52,500 nt of DNA from Sphaeroforma sirkka (GCA_001586965.3 LUCW03001579.1:47501-100000), one strand, 5' to 3'. Counted from the stretch's first letter, positions 26,830 to 39,095 are shown. Numbers and translations: made by a program. The notes: generated from the sequence alone by a model not told the origin.

Positions 26830-29800
26830 CTATGCCGCAAAGTGGGACTGTCGTACGCGCGCAGCCTCCTCTTGGAACACGGCGATGTGCCTGCTCAAAT
26901 ACATGGAGTACGCGATGAGTTCAGTGCATTCTGTACGTGTCCTATACCCCGAGATGTAAGTGTTCGAATGGCTGACGCAGTGTTGAGTTTTCCGCTCTGT
27001 GTGTTCTATGCATATCCCAATTGTTTATATATATCCGTTCGAATAAATGGCGTGCGCTTTGAGTTACGAGTTTTCTGTGCTCGATTTTATATATAAGGCT
27101 TACCCCAAATCCCACCCAAATTTACAAAAATACAACTATGTTACACGTAGTACACACAATTATATTGCAATTCTCGTTGACACCGGCAGTACAAGTAGTA
27201 CAACTAGGACGCTGTACACAAAATTGATTGTCCGGGGAACGTACCTGTTGGCCCGTTCGTGTATTTTCTGCACCCATGCGTCGCACTGGGCTTTCAAAAA
27301 GGTCTCTACAGATGCGGAGGTGTCGATTTGTAATCCAGGTGACGTTTCTTGGCTGCCCGGCTGCACAAACAAGGGACAATTCATTAGGTTTGAGTGGCTT
27401 ATTAGCCGAGTTTTTGCACTAATATCTGATATCGTATCGCATAGCTGGCTTGGTAGCCCACCGATCTAGATATAAAACTATACACAACGGGAGTTGCCAA
27501 TTACAGAGATAGTACATAGTCCCCTGTCCAGATACAAGTTATTCATAAGTGTGACATGGGTAGTATGAAATCTTTGCATTGTGCGCGCCTCTTAACATGG
27601 ATGAGCTTCACACGCCACATGAATAGTAGAGTACTGCAACACTAGAATAGGACTCAGACAACACAATATTTAGCCATACGCACACAACACACTACAACGC
27701 AGTATGACCAGCAAGACTATAATACGCATATATCTGGACACGACATACGCTAATGGCGCAAACGACAGTATCGGAGAGTCGTGTGCGAATCCCCCTTGCT
27801 GTCGCTCTATCCTCCTTTCCTGTGTCAGCTCTGCGCTCACATGCACGCACTAGGGCAGTCCCCTCGGTCCGCACAGGCACGTCCACATTCGCATTTAGGC
27901 TTACAGAAGTGTCGGGGGGTGCATCCACCTGTGGATGTGTCGCCATTGGGATATCGTGATGGCGTGCTGTGACGAGCGTCTGTGCCTCTATAATCGCCGT
28001 TGTGTCAGTGCCTGACAATACTTGCGGAGTCTTACTATTGAGACATGGTTTGTCCATACGACTCGGCGACTTGGATGTCCTTCTGCGTGATTCTGAAAGT
28101 GAGAGTGGGGGTTGATCTGCTTTCTGTAGTTCTTGTTCGCAAATTCCCGCTTGTTCAATAGTAGTTGAACCGTGATTGTCTGAAATAGTAGACGTTCCGG
28201 ATGGTGTATTTGGTAACTCCAGTTGTGCCTTTGTCATTGCTATTTGAGTATCTGCTATCCTCAATCGTGTATCTATATTCTCCGATTGGGTAGCCATGTT
28301 TTCCGGTTGCGAATGTATTGTGTCCATTTGTCTACTCGCTATTCCCGGCTCTTTGCGAACTACATTGGTGTGTGTAGTGCCATGTTGTGCTGTTTCCTTC
28401 GTTCGTTTCCCATTCCCTGGTACTTCTACGTCAGCACGACTAGCACTCTCATCCATTGATGCTACCTCCAAGGTCAGAGGCTCGTATACACTTGCTGCTC
28501 CCCTGTCTGATGCGCCACTCTCTTCCCGACAACGTCCACCAGCAGACACATCCATATATATACCAGCAGTGGATATCTCCTGTACTATTTTATCACTCCC
28601 TGTATTCGCTACCTGGCCTCCCACCCCATTTAAGTCTCCTCTCCCCTTCTCTGTGGCAACTAGCCCAACCGCCTGATTAGATACACTGCTGCCATCACTT
28701 AGACTCGTATCCATAGACTCGCCAGACGAGGCAGCAACCTTCCCGAAAGAACGGCTTGCCCGCATACGCTTGGCTATGGACCTTGAACCACGACCTATCT
28801 CGCCACTACCCTCAAGGTGTCCTTCCGTCTCCGACAGCCCATGCGACTGCGACCGTGTGTGCGATCGTGTGCATGTAAGCGGCTGCGTATGCGAGCGTGC
28901 GCGTGTGAGCGGCTTTCCACCCGATCTTGTGCCGGCCGATGACGACAGTGGGTTGGACTGTGTGTGTGCGACGGTCAGCGAGTCCGAGCTCGAGTTCAGA
29001 CCGCTCCCGGAACGCAGGCGCTTCTTTCCGGGGTTGCCCTCCACACTTGTACGTATACGTGTGCTTGAGCGTGTGGGCTCCAACCGTTGGTGAGGCTTGA
29101 CATCCGGCCCATTCCCGCGCATCTTGGACTTAAACCGAAGCGCGTGTTTGGTGGAGAACGAGTCGATGGGTTGCTTCCGATACGCCGACGTACCAAAAGC
29201 TGCTGGCCGCCGCCCTGGTACAGAAGCCTTGGATGCCTGAACACGAGCCACAGTATCTGATGGAATGGTATTCGATGCTTGTACACGTGTGCCCTTATTT
29301 AATGTACCAATACAATTTGCTTCTCCCTCCGAATGGCTGCCAACGCGACTTCTGTCGTTTCTCACGTGCATGTGTCGTGCAGTCTGTCTCCCTGGGCTCG
29401 TGTCCTTAGGCTCATGCCTGTCTGCCATGCTTTGACTGTTTCTTACCCCACTGACCATGGACTCTGCACTCACGGGCTCTATCACTCTTGCATCTTCGGT
29501 TGCGTTTGACGTAACCTCACTTTTTGCTACATCCGAACCTCCAGACATGCATGTAGATGCCATTTCTGGGTCTGCAATACCGCCCAAATCCTTCGAGTGT
29601 GCGCCAGACATGCGTGTGTGGTGTGGTACCGAACTGTGTGATTCATTTAATGACGTGCCAGCCCTACGTTCTCGACTTGGATCGTATGAACCTTCATTCA
29701 CTCCCTCCGGCTCATGGCGTAACGTTATATCTTGCCCGCCAGCTTTACCTTCTCGACTTTGATCGCTTAAATCTTCTCTCACTCCGATTGGCTTAGGGCG

Positions 29801-32800
29801 TGTCGCATTATTTTGCTCGCAAAGCTTATTATCTTGACCCTGCTTGCCTAGACTCTCTATTATACCTATTGGTTTAGGGCGGGGTCTCGGTTTCGGTCGG
29901 GGACGAGCAGTCAGTTTGGAACGTGACTGCGTACTCGCAGCTTGACGCTGTGTTAGCTCTGACACTTGAACAGGCACTTCAGTTGTGTGCGGTGGTTGAG
30001 CTGGCAACGACACTACATCCGGACTATGGGCTTTCGTTCTCCTTTCATCTAGTTCCTGAGGCACCTTGGGCGGCTCTAGACCGATACCTGATGGTGGTGG
30101 CAGCAGTGGCTTACGTGGTTCTTCTGTATGCTTCCTATCAACCAACTCCCTGACCTCTCTTGTATTATTTGGTCCCGCAACGGTGGACTTCTTATCCGTA
30201 AGCAAACACTCTTCTTCTAAGTCTCTTTCCCTGTGCTCTGATAAACCACGCGAGTTTGTATCTGCCTGGGCCTCTCCAGGCAAAGCGACATCCACAGACA
30301 CATCCGCAGTCAATATGTATCGTTCAGCTCGCTGCGCATTTCCCACCTTCATCGGACCAACCCTCGCACCACCCCTGGAATGCACAATAGCCTCATCTTC
30401 ACTACCGCTGATGCCCAGCATTGCGGCTTCCTCAAGTGTGAGCGTCCTTTCGGTATCCCCGATATTTGCTGGCACGTGCATATCAGCGGCAGACGTGCGC
30501 TCATCTCCCGGTTGAGTTTTCTTAGAGCGTGCTCCTGGCCGCATAGCTGCCTTCGGCCCACCGCTGACCCTTAAAGCCTGAGAACGAGCTATGTTGTCAG
30601 ATGTCTGTCCGTCAGAGGACTTGTGCGATATTGTCGGATCTACATCACTATCAGATTTGGGCTTTGCTACGCCTACTCTCGCATCGCCACTCTCTGCCAC
30701 CTCCGTTGCACTTACCCCCACCGCTGTACCCACAGCCACCCCTTTCTGTTGTCGCGAACCACTTCGCCGTGATCGGGCCTTTGCTCTAGGCTTCGTGGCA
30801 AGTTTCACGCCTGCGTCTATGGTGGCATTTGGCTGTTGTGTATCAGTCAGCAATGAGCATGTACCGTTGCTAGTGGGTTCCTCAGATCCACACTTCCACC
30901 AAGAGCGCTTAGTACTAAACCTGGACCGTTGCGGCCTTGACGTCGCACGCTTCCCCCTCGGACTGCCTCGGCCTACGCTGTCCACAGATAAGTCACTCAC
31001 GTTGTGGCCATCGCTTAAGCGCGTGTTGGGTGATATCGTGGCTCTTGAGTGAGCACTCGTAGTTCTACCTTGTCTAGCGTGGATTGCCTCCACTGTTTTG
31101 TCACTCGTGGTTATTCTTGTTTGGCCACCAGATATATTATCGATATTCATACTCTCATTTTTCCTTTCACAGGCTTCAAGACTCTCGACACGACTCCCGA
31201 TCCCCTGGTCACCACGTTGCACATTTAACTTCCTCTGTTTATCAGCATGCTCACATTTTTTGGCCACGGGAAGAGCGTCAGCCCTCGCTTCTGACACTTC
31301 CGATCCGTGACCCGTATCCTCCGTACTTTCGCTCTCCAACCTATAGTCGCGAGACATAACACCCACCAGCGTTCGTACTGCCGCGTCTCCTTCCGAAAGA
31401 GATGTGTGTCTCTGAGATAGCCCCGCTGTTATAAGCTGTAGGGATGATACCGACAGTGTTGATCTTGCCCGAGGCTTTGGTTTCGGCCTGTTCTTTGCTT
31501 TAGCTACCTTCCTGCTATGCTTCTCAGAATCTGGTTGTGTGCCCGTGGCGAGATTCGCACCACCAACAGCTAACTCGCTGCCAGTCCTCCGATTGCGCCT
31601 CGTACCACCAGTTGCTGAGAGCGTCACTTCAGTACTGAGAGTTTCCTGCGCACTTGTACTGTCATTTGCAACCCACTCCCGTCTCTCCTTTGCATACGAC
31701 TCGTCATCTGTATTATCTTGATGTAGACTGTGTGACGCAACATCAGAGTTCTCAGTCGCACTTCTCGGTGCTGCAACTGGCACTTGTACGGATATTGGGT
31801 CAGGGTTGTTCCTGGTCGAGCGTATACGCTTAGGCACGGCTATAATCAGAGAAGTGCTACGACTAGGTCTCTGTCGCTTTGCTCTTGTATTAGACCCGCC
31901 CTTCATCGCAGCACTTGAGGCATCTGAGTCGACGTCTGTTCCAGTGCTCCTGGACCGTTTATGACCTAATTCTTTAGACCGATTCTGCCTTGATTTTTTG
32001 AGTGCTTCCTCTCGTTGTGGAGTGAGTTCTTGCATGCTTACACCGTGTTCAGAGAGTCGTTTGAATTCTTGTGAGCCAATCTCGCTTTTAGTCTGCTTTC
32101 TTGTCTCCGTCTCTCTCCCTCTGCTGTACTCATTAGTTCTATGGACGTTCCTTTGCTTCCGACCGCTCGAGTCTGCTTCTGGGGAGCCTGATACCCTCTC
32201 AGAAAGGTTCTCACCCTCTCCTTGTTTCCCCACTTGTCCCGATATCTCCTGCCCGTCTGTGAAAGCCTCCACATCTATATCTCTCACTTCCGGACACTCT
32301 CCAACTATAGGTTGTACGATCAGCCTATCACCTGTTGCTAATGTGCGCTGTACTGACGATTCTCCATCACTTTCTCCTAACTGCTCCCTTCGTCCAACTT
32401 TGGACAGTGGAGCCATCGCACGTATTTTATCCATGGCATTTTGCAGCGATGCTCGTTTTGTATGTGGTCTGCCAGCCATGGCCATATTAATTGCACGCGT
32501 ACTGCCGGGTGTTCGTACCCTCTTCACTGGTGCTGGGCGAAATCCTTGTTCACCCGTTTTGGTAATGTGCCTATCACTCTGCGCAAAGGTCTTCGTCTGC
32601 GAGTCACCGCTATTGTTGGGACCAACACCCCTCATATACTTCCCACGCCCCTCACTGAGAGCCTTCTGTATGCGAGTACCACTACTCGTTTCACTACCAT
32701 CGGCATAGGGATGCGGTGACTGCGAATGTGAACATGACACTCTTTTCCCGAGCCTCGTGTCGCCCAGCCCCAACGTCGCTCTACGTATTGCGGCATCTGC

Positions 32801-35800
32801 CTTGAGCCCAGACAGCGTACGCGCACGCCGGCTTATAGTGCTAGCCGGCCCATCGGAGATGTTCTGCCCCGCTCGTCTGATGGGCACACGCGTGTTTAGT
32901 TCCGATTGATCGTCTTCAGGCCATTGTAGGGCGGGTGCAGAGTGACGTCCACCTGTTGTTTCTGTGCGAGATGGCTCTGTGACAGACACACTTTTCCGCA
33001 ACATCGTCCGTGACCTGCTTGGTGCTTTGGCCTTGCCTATAGCCATAGAGTTCTTGTGTGCACCCACTTCAATATGTTTGCCCCGCATCCAATTCCATTG
33101 CGTACTACTAGGGTCATCGTCCATTTCTGTGGTTGTTGCATTTGGTACCGAGTGTGCGTCACGTGTTCCCGCAGCAATTGACCTATGGTTCTCCACTGCC
33201 ACGGCCTCTTCGTCAGGAGCCTCACCCGATAATTTGGCACTACGCTGTTGTGAAGAATTCTGCAATTGCCCGTCTAAAGATGCGTATGGAAGGCAAATAC
33301 GTTGAGCTTCGCCAGCCATTCTCTCTACTAACTGCCTTTGTGCTGGCGATGGCTTTTCTGCTGCAGTTTGTTGCTGATCACCCAGTACTGTATCCCTGTC
33401 TGTCCCTACGTTATCTACTTCTGCAAAGATCGGTACGCTACCTGTCTTAGCATCCTGCTCTACCTTTTCATGCTGATTCTCTGAGCTTGTAAGAGAGGAC
33501 CTCGTATCTCCCTCATCGGCCTCTAAACTTTTACCATCTTTCAGAAACGGCTTGACCCCAGACTGCATACCCTCTCCTGAATCCAAAGTAGCAGTAGGCT
33601 GACAAACTTCCGTCAATATGTTCGCATCACTTGCCGGTACCACCTCCGACCGGCTCGGTGCACGTGCAAGTGTCGAGCGTTGCGATCTGACAGATCTTGC
33701 GCGCGTTAGTTTCGGCACTCGCGCTGATACTTCGGTGTGGTGCTCCTTTACCGGTGATGGGTGCATTTCTGATAAAGAAGATGCGAAGAAAGTCAATAAG
33801 GGGCACACACAACGATGACGTTCGCCTCTTGGAAACTAGGACATGTGACTACTGAAAAATACACTGCACGAAATACTAAACATGATCCGAAACATGTAAT
33901 TCTACACACCTTTAGCGAGTTCTGACGGCATTTCTACATCCCGATTTAGCTTCTGTGGCAATAACGAGCTCGATTGGGTAGACTGCGGTACGCTTGGTTG
34001 CAACTCGCGCGCAGGAACACTCGAGGGCGTGTGCTTTGTATGCAATTGCGCATCCACACTAGGATCTTCATATATGGCATTCTCCGCAATTTGTACTTCT
34101 TCAGCAGTTTGGCCTACCCTCATCTCAGGCATATTTTCCTGTTTGTGCGGATCTACGCTGTTACCAGATTCTGCGTCCTGTGCTTTCGCAACCACACTGG
34201 TGATAGGCTCATCTCCCATACCCTCCGTAGTAGTAGTGCCGCTAGGGCTGGCTGCACTCATCTCCATGTGTGCGTATCTCACAGACATGGACCTCGTTAA
34301 CCTCCGCTTACGCCTTTTCTTGCCCGATTGACCCGGGGTATCTGTGTAAGGATAGACCTTCTTCGTAGCTACAGTACCAACCTTCTTTGGTGCGTTTTCG
34401 CACGCCTCGCCACTCGCTTCAGCAGACGTTTCCGACACACTCATTACAGCCGGCGAAGGCGTAGGCGCGGTATACGCGCTCTCGGTAGCCGTAGATCCGG
34501 CTGGGGTCTCTGAGAGATCGTCTTGTATCCCCACAGCCAACAACTTGTCGCTATCTTTAGCTAACACCTTGCTCCTGCTTCTGACACTCGTCAGCTTCGC
34601 GCGAGATTTCTTACCTTTCGTCCGCAACTTCGAACGGCCCGTGAGCTTCGAACCGGTTCTGATTTCGGGCTGGGGCTCAGGTTCCAATGCACCGACACAA
34701 GCAGTGTCCACTACAGTCACTTGGACTACCGGGGCGCGTATATCTGCACATGCCGGATCAGAAATCAAACGCACATTACACGGACACGATTTGTTCCGCT
34801 TACTGTGCTCCTGCGATGGTACGTCGTCCCTCTCCCAGCCATCTAGACCCACTCCACACATGAAGCACTCGCAGTAGTCCTCGCCATACTCTGGGCGGTA
34901 AACAAACCCGTTCAGGGACAGACTCTCTGGGGTAGGTCCGTAGTCCTGTATTGGGTGTGGCTGTATAAAGTCCATGGAACATATGCGGATGTGAATACGC
35001 ACTCGTGCTATATAATCACCGATAGCTTCGATCCATGAAGAAATGAAACCAGCGTCTTGTAAAGACGAATCGTGGTTCTGAATACAGGCCAAGTAAAGCA
35101 TATTCGACCAAGAGATGCCATGCACTTTTGTAGACATAAAACCACTCACCCATTGTGAAGTAAACGAATTCATCCGATTCCGCAACGAACGCATCGACAG
35201 AAAGAAGCACTCACTAGTGCCACGCTTATGCTCAGAAATGGGATCATCTTCCTCCTCCCAATCTGCGTTTATGTGATTCAGTGTGGATTTGTCCTCATGA
35301 ATGTATGAAATTTGATACATAGATACCGCAAAACCCAGAAATAACTTTTTCACTACTCTTACAACTAATGAGCATACACCCCACGCCAGAGAAATTGTGC
35401 AGTGAAACGCGTAGGGGTACAAACTTGTGCAACTGTTTGCATGTATGATTTGATGTACATAAATGAATGAACCACACACGCATACGCGTTTGTCTATTCG
35501 CGAGTCTCTAAATATAGCCGAGTGATTGCAAACAAATATCTCATTGTCGTTGCTAAAGCTTCAATCGCTTATACATACCTCTCCTTCATAAAATTATAAA
35601 TACACAGACGGGCATTCGCTTAGTGCACAATATTCATACAGTGTTGACTATTAGAAAACTTTTTTAGCGAATACATGCACAATTGAAGTACCACTGTCAG
35701 GTGAGCAAATGCAGCACTACATGTACACACGCGTCGGTCACACGGAACTGATGCCTTGTTTATAATTCACCTTTCTCTGTCACAGACTGTGTCACAACCG

Positions 35801-36730
35801 TTGGGATAAGCTTACACAGGTGATAATTGTGTATGTGCGTGTGTGTGTGAGAAGTCCAGAATCCCTACCTTACACTTCTATTATCATATGTAGTCCTATA
35901 TGCTGTACACTTACCAGCCAAGTTCTCCTTGCATGACAAAAAGGAGGCATAGTAGAATAAGAAAATTGTAGCTCAACCATTGAAATCATCTTCGCGTGTA
36001 ATTTTTCCATGTGTGCTGGTGACGTCCGACGGCTCTCCACGACAAACTTAGAATACCATACACAAACGTACACAAACATGACATTCACTTACACACTCCT
36101 TATAACACACGTATAACACGTACACATAAGACGTTCAATCGGCCCGGTGCAACAACATATGTATACTAACATAAAATATACTTACCGGTCAAGCTCTTCT
36201 TGTATGAGGAGCAGGTGGTGTTGTGGGGTATGGCAAGTGTAACGGAACCTCTGAGAATATACTTCACGAGTGATTTTTTTGTCCAAAAAATCTCTAACAC
36301 ACACTCTCATAATATACATATATAAACATAATGTTGACTGTATACGAGCACAATTATTACTTACCGGCCAAATTTTTATTGCATGAGAAGCAGATGGCAC
36401 TGTGGAGCATGGTAAGTGTAGCCCAACTTCCAAAAATATCTTTCACGACTGATATACATTTGTCCCAAGACTCTCTATCACACAATCCTCATATAATACC
36501 TATACAAACATGGTATTGACTGTCTACGAGCACGATAGTCACTTACCGGCCAAGTTCTTCTTGCATGAGAAGCAGGTAGCGTTGTTGAGTATAGTGCGCG
36601 GAGGGTGGTAGAATCCAGCCTCCACCATTCGGTTTGCCGATACAGAAGTCCTCTCTGCGAATGGCCATCGCTTAAACGTATTTGCACGCTTGATGTGGTT
36701 TTTGTAATCGACAGATTTTGAGCCTACCAT
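26830..36730 (-). CDS. Giant Bir1/survivin-like tandem-BIR protein (about 2531 aa, 6 exons)
   Basis: Probable survivin/Bir1 subunit of the chromosomal passenger complex, which places Aurora kinase at centromeres and the midzone. Minus-strand exons: 36730-36547, 35262-35150, 34960-33910, 33768-27749, 27360-27245, 26941-26830; phases fit throughout (7596 nt). BIR1: FKRWPFAERTSVS start, zinc ligands C53, C56, H73, C80. BIR2 is assembled across the exon 2/3 junction (SFTSQW then PHP): ligands C131, C134, H151, C158. Both show the C-x2-C-x16-H-x6-C spacing of survivin, which supports these splices. Residues 160-2456 are hydrophilic, low-complexity, Ser/Arg/Gly/Glu-rich and probably disordered, with recurring KRxR[ST] clusters and RPKPRPRPK-type patches. 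The C-terminus (SVETFLKAQCDAWVQKIHER, then FQEEAARVRQSHFAA) resembles the survivin tail helix that packs with borealin and INCENP. No UBC or RING domain is seen, so it is not BIRC6-like. Yeast Bir1 proteins have the same layout at about 1000 aa. The last two junctions are the least certain. Confidence 0.85.
29640..29890 (-). repeat. Three ~27-residue tandem repeats inside the Bir1 disordered region
   Basis: Within exon 4 three consecutive units begin RPKPIGIIESLGKQGQ, RPKPIGVREDLSDQSREGKA and RHEPEGVNEGSYDPSRERRA, with a DNA period near 81-84. They directly follow a KARPRPKPRPRPK basic-proline patch. The repeat shows that part of the long insert grew by in-frame tandem duplication. Confidence 0.85.
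35912..36420 (-). repeat. Three decayed copies of the Bir1 exon-1 3' edge plus donor in intron 1
   Basis: Exon 1 ends at 36547 coding ATCFSCKKNLA followed by GTAAGTG. Copies of this edge end at 36365 (AICFSCNKNLAG, GTAAGTAA), 36186 (TTCSSYKKSLTG, GTAAGTAT) and 35915 (SFLSCKENLAG, GTAAGTGT), spaced 182, 179 and 271 bases. Each retains a strong donor. Intervening intron sequence (ATGTTTGTATAGG, GAGAGTCTTGGGAC types) is duplicated with it. None has an obvious matching acceptor that would make it a clean alternative exon. Confidence 0.9.
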
Positions 36731-37515
36731 ATTGATTCTGTGGTGAATTCAATCGTATTTTCGGAATGGTGTTTGTGTCTGATGCGGCGTTGAGGTCTTA
36801 AGTTTAAAGCATCTCTAAGGAGTGGATCTCAGGTCTCGTCTACGTATCGTACATAGTCTACACTAGACTGGCCCTTCTTGCACATTCAATCGCATTAAGT
36901 GATAGTATACTTAAGCCGTCACGTACATATGTACATAATAAGCCTCTATACATACATAGTCTATAGTCTATAATTAGTCTATAGTATATACATAGCCTAT
37001 AGTCCTTCCGGCTTTTATAATCTGTAGTCTTTTTACATCGACGTATTATTTGTCTCACAAAAAAGTATTTTATTATACTTTCGTGCCACTTGTCGAACGG
37101 ACACGTAATATTTCCCGCCAAAATGATCTCTCTCTTGTTCTGATGATTGCCAAAGATTAGGAAAAGCCAGCCCGCCATTATTTTCTAAAGAAAAGCAAAA
37201 GTGTGGGGGGGGGGGGGGTGACAACTGTCACAGTCACATGACTCACTCGGTCACTCCCCACTCCCCACTCCCCAGGGCCAGCAATGTGACAAATACATTC
37301 ATGGGATTTATGTTTTTTTGTTTGTTTATTTAGCCTTTACGTGACATTGTGTAGCGCGGTTTCGGTGTACTTTGGTTTGAACCACAATGTGATAGAATAT
37401 ATCTACCCCGAATACATGTGTACTTTGTGTACTGAGCCTCAGATATGCATGTCTTGATAAGAACGACATGATCTTTTCTGTGTGTGTATGTGTGTGTGAC
37501 CTGGTGTCTACCAAC
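36731..37515. other. 5' flank of Bir1, no supported gene
   Basis: Should carry the Bir1 promoter on the minus strand. It contains CTATAGTCTATA-type repeats around 36950-37020, a poly-G run at 37205-37218 and a GT-rich tract near 37480-37498. Short ORFs show no family features. Confidence 0.5.
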
Positions 37516-37575
37516 CTAGACCATATCCTCTTCGCACACTAGATCGCTGTGCTGCTTCTTCAACGCCTGTTTGAG
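37516..37575 (-). CDS. Possible terminal exon of an unidentified minus-strand gene
   Basis: After the acceptor-like CATCTGTTCAG comes a short open stretch, LKQALKKQHSDLVCEEDMV then stop. It looks like the charged, helical end of a protein. No upstream exon can be assigned with confidence. A weak candidate, FLRDMKERVQK, lies near 37690-37640 in the same orientation. The opposite strand at 37803-38078 holds a 91-codon ORF of unknown meaning that would compete with it. Function unknown. Confidence 0.25.
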   Translation of the reverse strand, partial: LKQALKKQHSDLVCEEDMV

Positions 37576-37802
37576 CTGAACAGATGAAAATGGGAGTGGA
37601 GCGTGATACATGAGGAGAACATATGGTTCGAAGGACCTTCTGTACCCTCTCTTTCATATCCCGTAGAAAAGCAAGAGAGGAATCTTGTTAACAAATGACG
37701 TAACAATCAGGAATTTTCACATTTAGTGATTGTACTATCAATGATGGTAAAATCCGTGATAGTAATAAATTCGCTGCTGACATTCTCGCAAGATGATAAA
37801 GT

Positions 37803-38078
37803 ATGAATTTTAGATTAAACTCTGCGGTCACTTATGTTGTTACACTTCTAGATACCAAAGCGTCTGTAGACGTGAGGCCCCCGTTGAAGAAGCTATCCTC
37901 ATGTGTAGGGATTATATCCCGAACGTACGACATTATGGAGCCCTCGGCAATCCCCGATACTGTTCTGATCCCAGAGTGTGATGCGTCTACCGATAAGGCA
38001 CTAGCCACGAATTCTTTGTGGAAAGAGAAGGATGTCAATGAATACATCAATTCTGATAGAATGCTACTTTCACTCTGA
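37803..38078 (+). CDS. Unidentified 91-codon ORF
   Basis: Open from an ATG in an AT-rich start region. A possible acceptor (GTTACACTTCTAG) lies inside it, so the real coding part, if any, may begin at about 37850 with TKASVDVRPPLKKLSS. The rest is acidic and ends in NSDRMLLSL. No homologue is recognised. It lies just before the transposon-rich block. Confidence 0.2.
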   Translation: MNFRLNSAVTYVVTLLDTKASVDVRPPLKKLSSCVGIISRTYDIMEPSAIPDTVLIPECDASTDKALATNSLWKEKDVNEYINSDRMLLSL

Positions 38079-38129
38079 TAAGCTCACAGTGTAGAAATAC
38101 GGCCTCCGGTCAGTCTAAAATATCAAGAT

Positions 38130-38690
38130 CAATTGAGATAATACATTGGTTTTTATTTGTATTTTAAATAATTTAATACAAGCTCTTTTTCCAATATTTC
38201 CAAAGTGTTCTAAATTCACTTTGATGGCTCCAATAGCCTGAGTATTTGGTATGACTCATCTACTTGGACCTATTTGAGACATTAGTAGATGTAGGATATT
38301 ATAAACTAAATTTTATAATCTCCGAACTACTACTTATAGATTTTGGTCCTCCCGCCAATCTCCAAAATCCAATAAGTCTTTTTCTTTTTTTAACTTTTCT
38401 TCAGATGGAACTTTATTTATATCAGCTAATGTATTAACGTGACTTACGTTATTATGTCTATTTACAAATTAGGCAAGTGGTCATGAACTTTTAGTAGTTC
38501 TAGTGAAAATTATTCAATAAAGAACAGCTAGAGGTACGCCCTGTGTGATCGAGGATATTTAGGCTCTTAACAATAGGCAGTCCCGATCATTCTTACACAA
38601 GCTACCACTGCTAAATCCTAACTGACTAAATTGTATTTTAGTTTAATATAGTTTGAAACCTAGTAATTTCCATCGAAGTTTACATAGTAG
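38130..38690 (-). repeat. Interspersed repeat family, copy A
   Basis: About 0.5 kb, best read on the minus strand: AAACTATRTTAAACTAARAT, GGATTTAGCAGTGGTAGC, GATCGGGACTGCC, CACACAGGGCGTACCTCTAG, AACGTAAGTCACGTTAATAC, ATTGGCGGGAGGACCAAAAT, ending near GATAATACATTGG. Other copies are B (39095-38893, minus, short), C (45125-44735, minus) and an inverted one at 41023-41460 (plus). The middle resembles tRNA promoter boxes. Confidence 0.85.
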
Positions 38691-38892
38691 AGTACCCACC
38701 TCTGTGGTACGAATCGGGTCTGCACCGTGTAGTGCCGCGGAATGGGTTAGTGCAGAGTATGAAATACCGAGAAGAAGGACCAGGTTATCCGTCATAATCC
38801 GGTCGAGGAGCGAAGATGGGGGTAAGCCAATGCCGCACCAGACCACGGATGAATTCGGTATGTGTTGCCTGGCCTGGATCGAAAGTATGGTT

Positions 38893-39095
38893 GATGAACA
38901 CTTAGTACTTCTAGTGAAAATAATTTTATAAAGAACAGCTAGAGGTACGTCCTGTGTGATCGAGAATATTAAGGCTCTTACCAAGAGGCAGTCTCGATCA
39001 TTCTTACACAAGCTACCACTGCTAAATCCTAATTGTATCTTAGTTTATATAACATAGTTTAAAACATAGAAATATCCATCGAAGTTTACAGAACC
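38893..39095 (-). repeat. Interspersed repeat family, copy B, directly after LINE ORF2
   Basis: Begins within bases of the ORF2 stop at 39086 and matches the first 200 bases of copies A and C, including TTAGCAGTGGTAGC (box A-like) and GATCGAGAC (fits the GWTCRANNC B-box consensus). It may be the LINE's own 3' UTR. If so, the other copies are either 5'-truncated LINEs or SINEs that share the LINE tail. Confidence 0.7.

Noticed and set aside
27041..27227. Cys-rich minus frame (RPSCTTCTAGVNENC) as an extra Bir1 exon
   Set aside because: It has no matching donor in phase and is not needed to link exons 5 and 6.
26931..27244. Alternative acceptor CAG at 26932 for the last Bir1 exon
   Set aside because: It would end the protein after three more codons. 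The TAG acceptor at 26942 gives a 36-residue tail that resembles the survivin helix, so I preferred it, though neither is proven.
27753..33818. Many plus-strand ORFs of 60-236 codons opposite the large minus ORF
   Set aside because: They are antisense shadows. The minus strand has one 6-kb open frame that joins by phase-matched splices to BIR exons, while plus ORFs are short, overlapping and start at random positions.
33902..35479. The 525-codon minus ORF as a single-exon BIR protein starting at 35479
   Set aside because: Read without splicing it has one BIR and a meaningless N-terminal 100 residues. Removing 35149-34961 restores a standard second BIR, and the part above 35262 is intron. The C-terminal residues GV belong to the next intron.
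36350..36420. Copy of the Bir1 exon edge as a genuine mutually exclusive exon
   Set aside because: No good acceptor precedes it in the right phase, and an in-frame stop follows immediately after the donor, so it is listed as a relic.
37033..37224. 63-codon minus ORF with a proline start and KYYVSVRQVARKY
   Set aside because: It reads partly from the poly-G/poly-C run, has no splice context and no family match.
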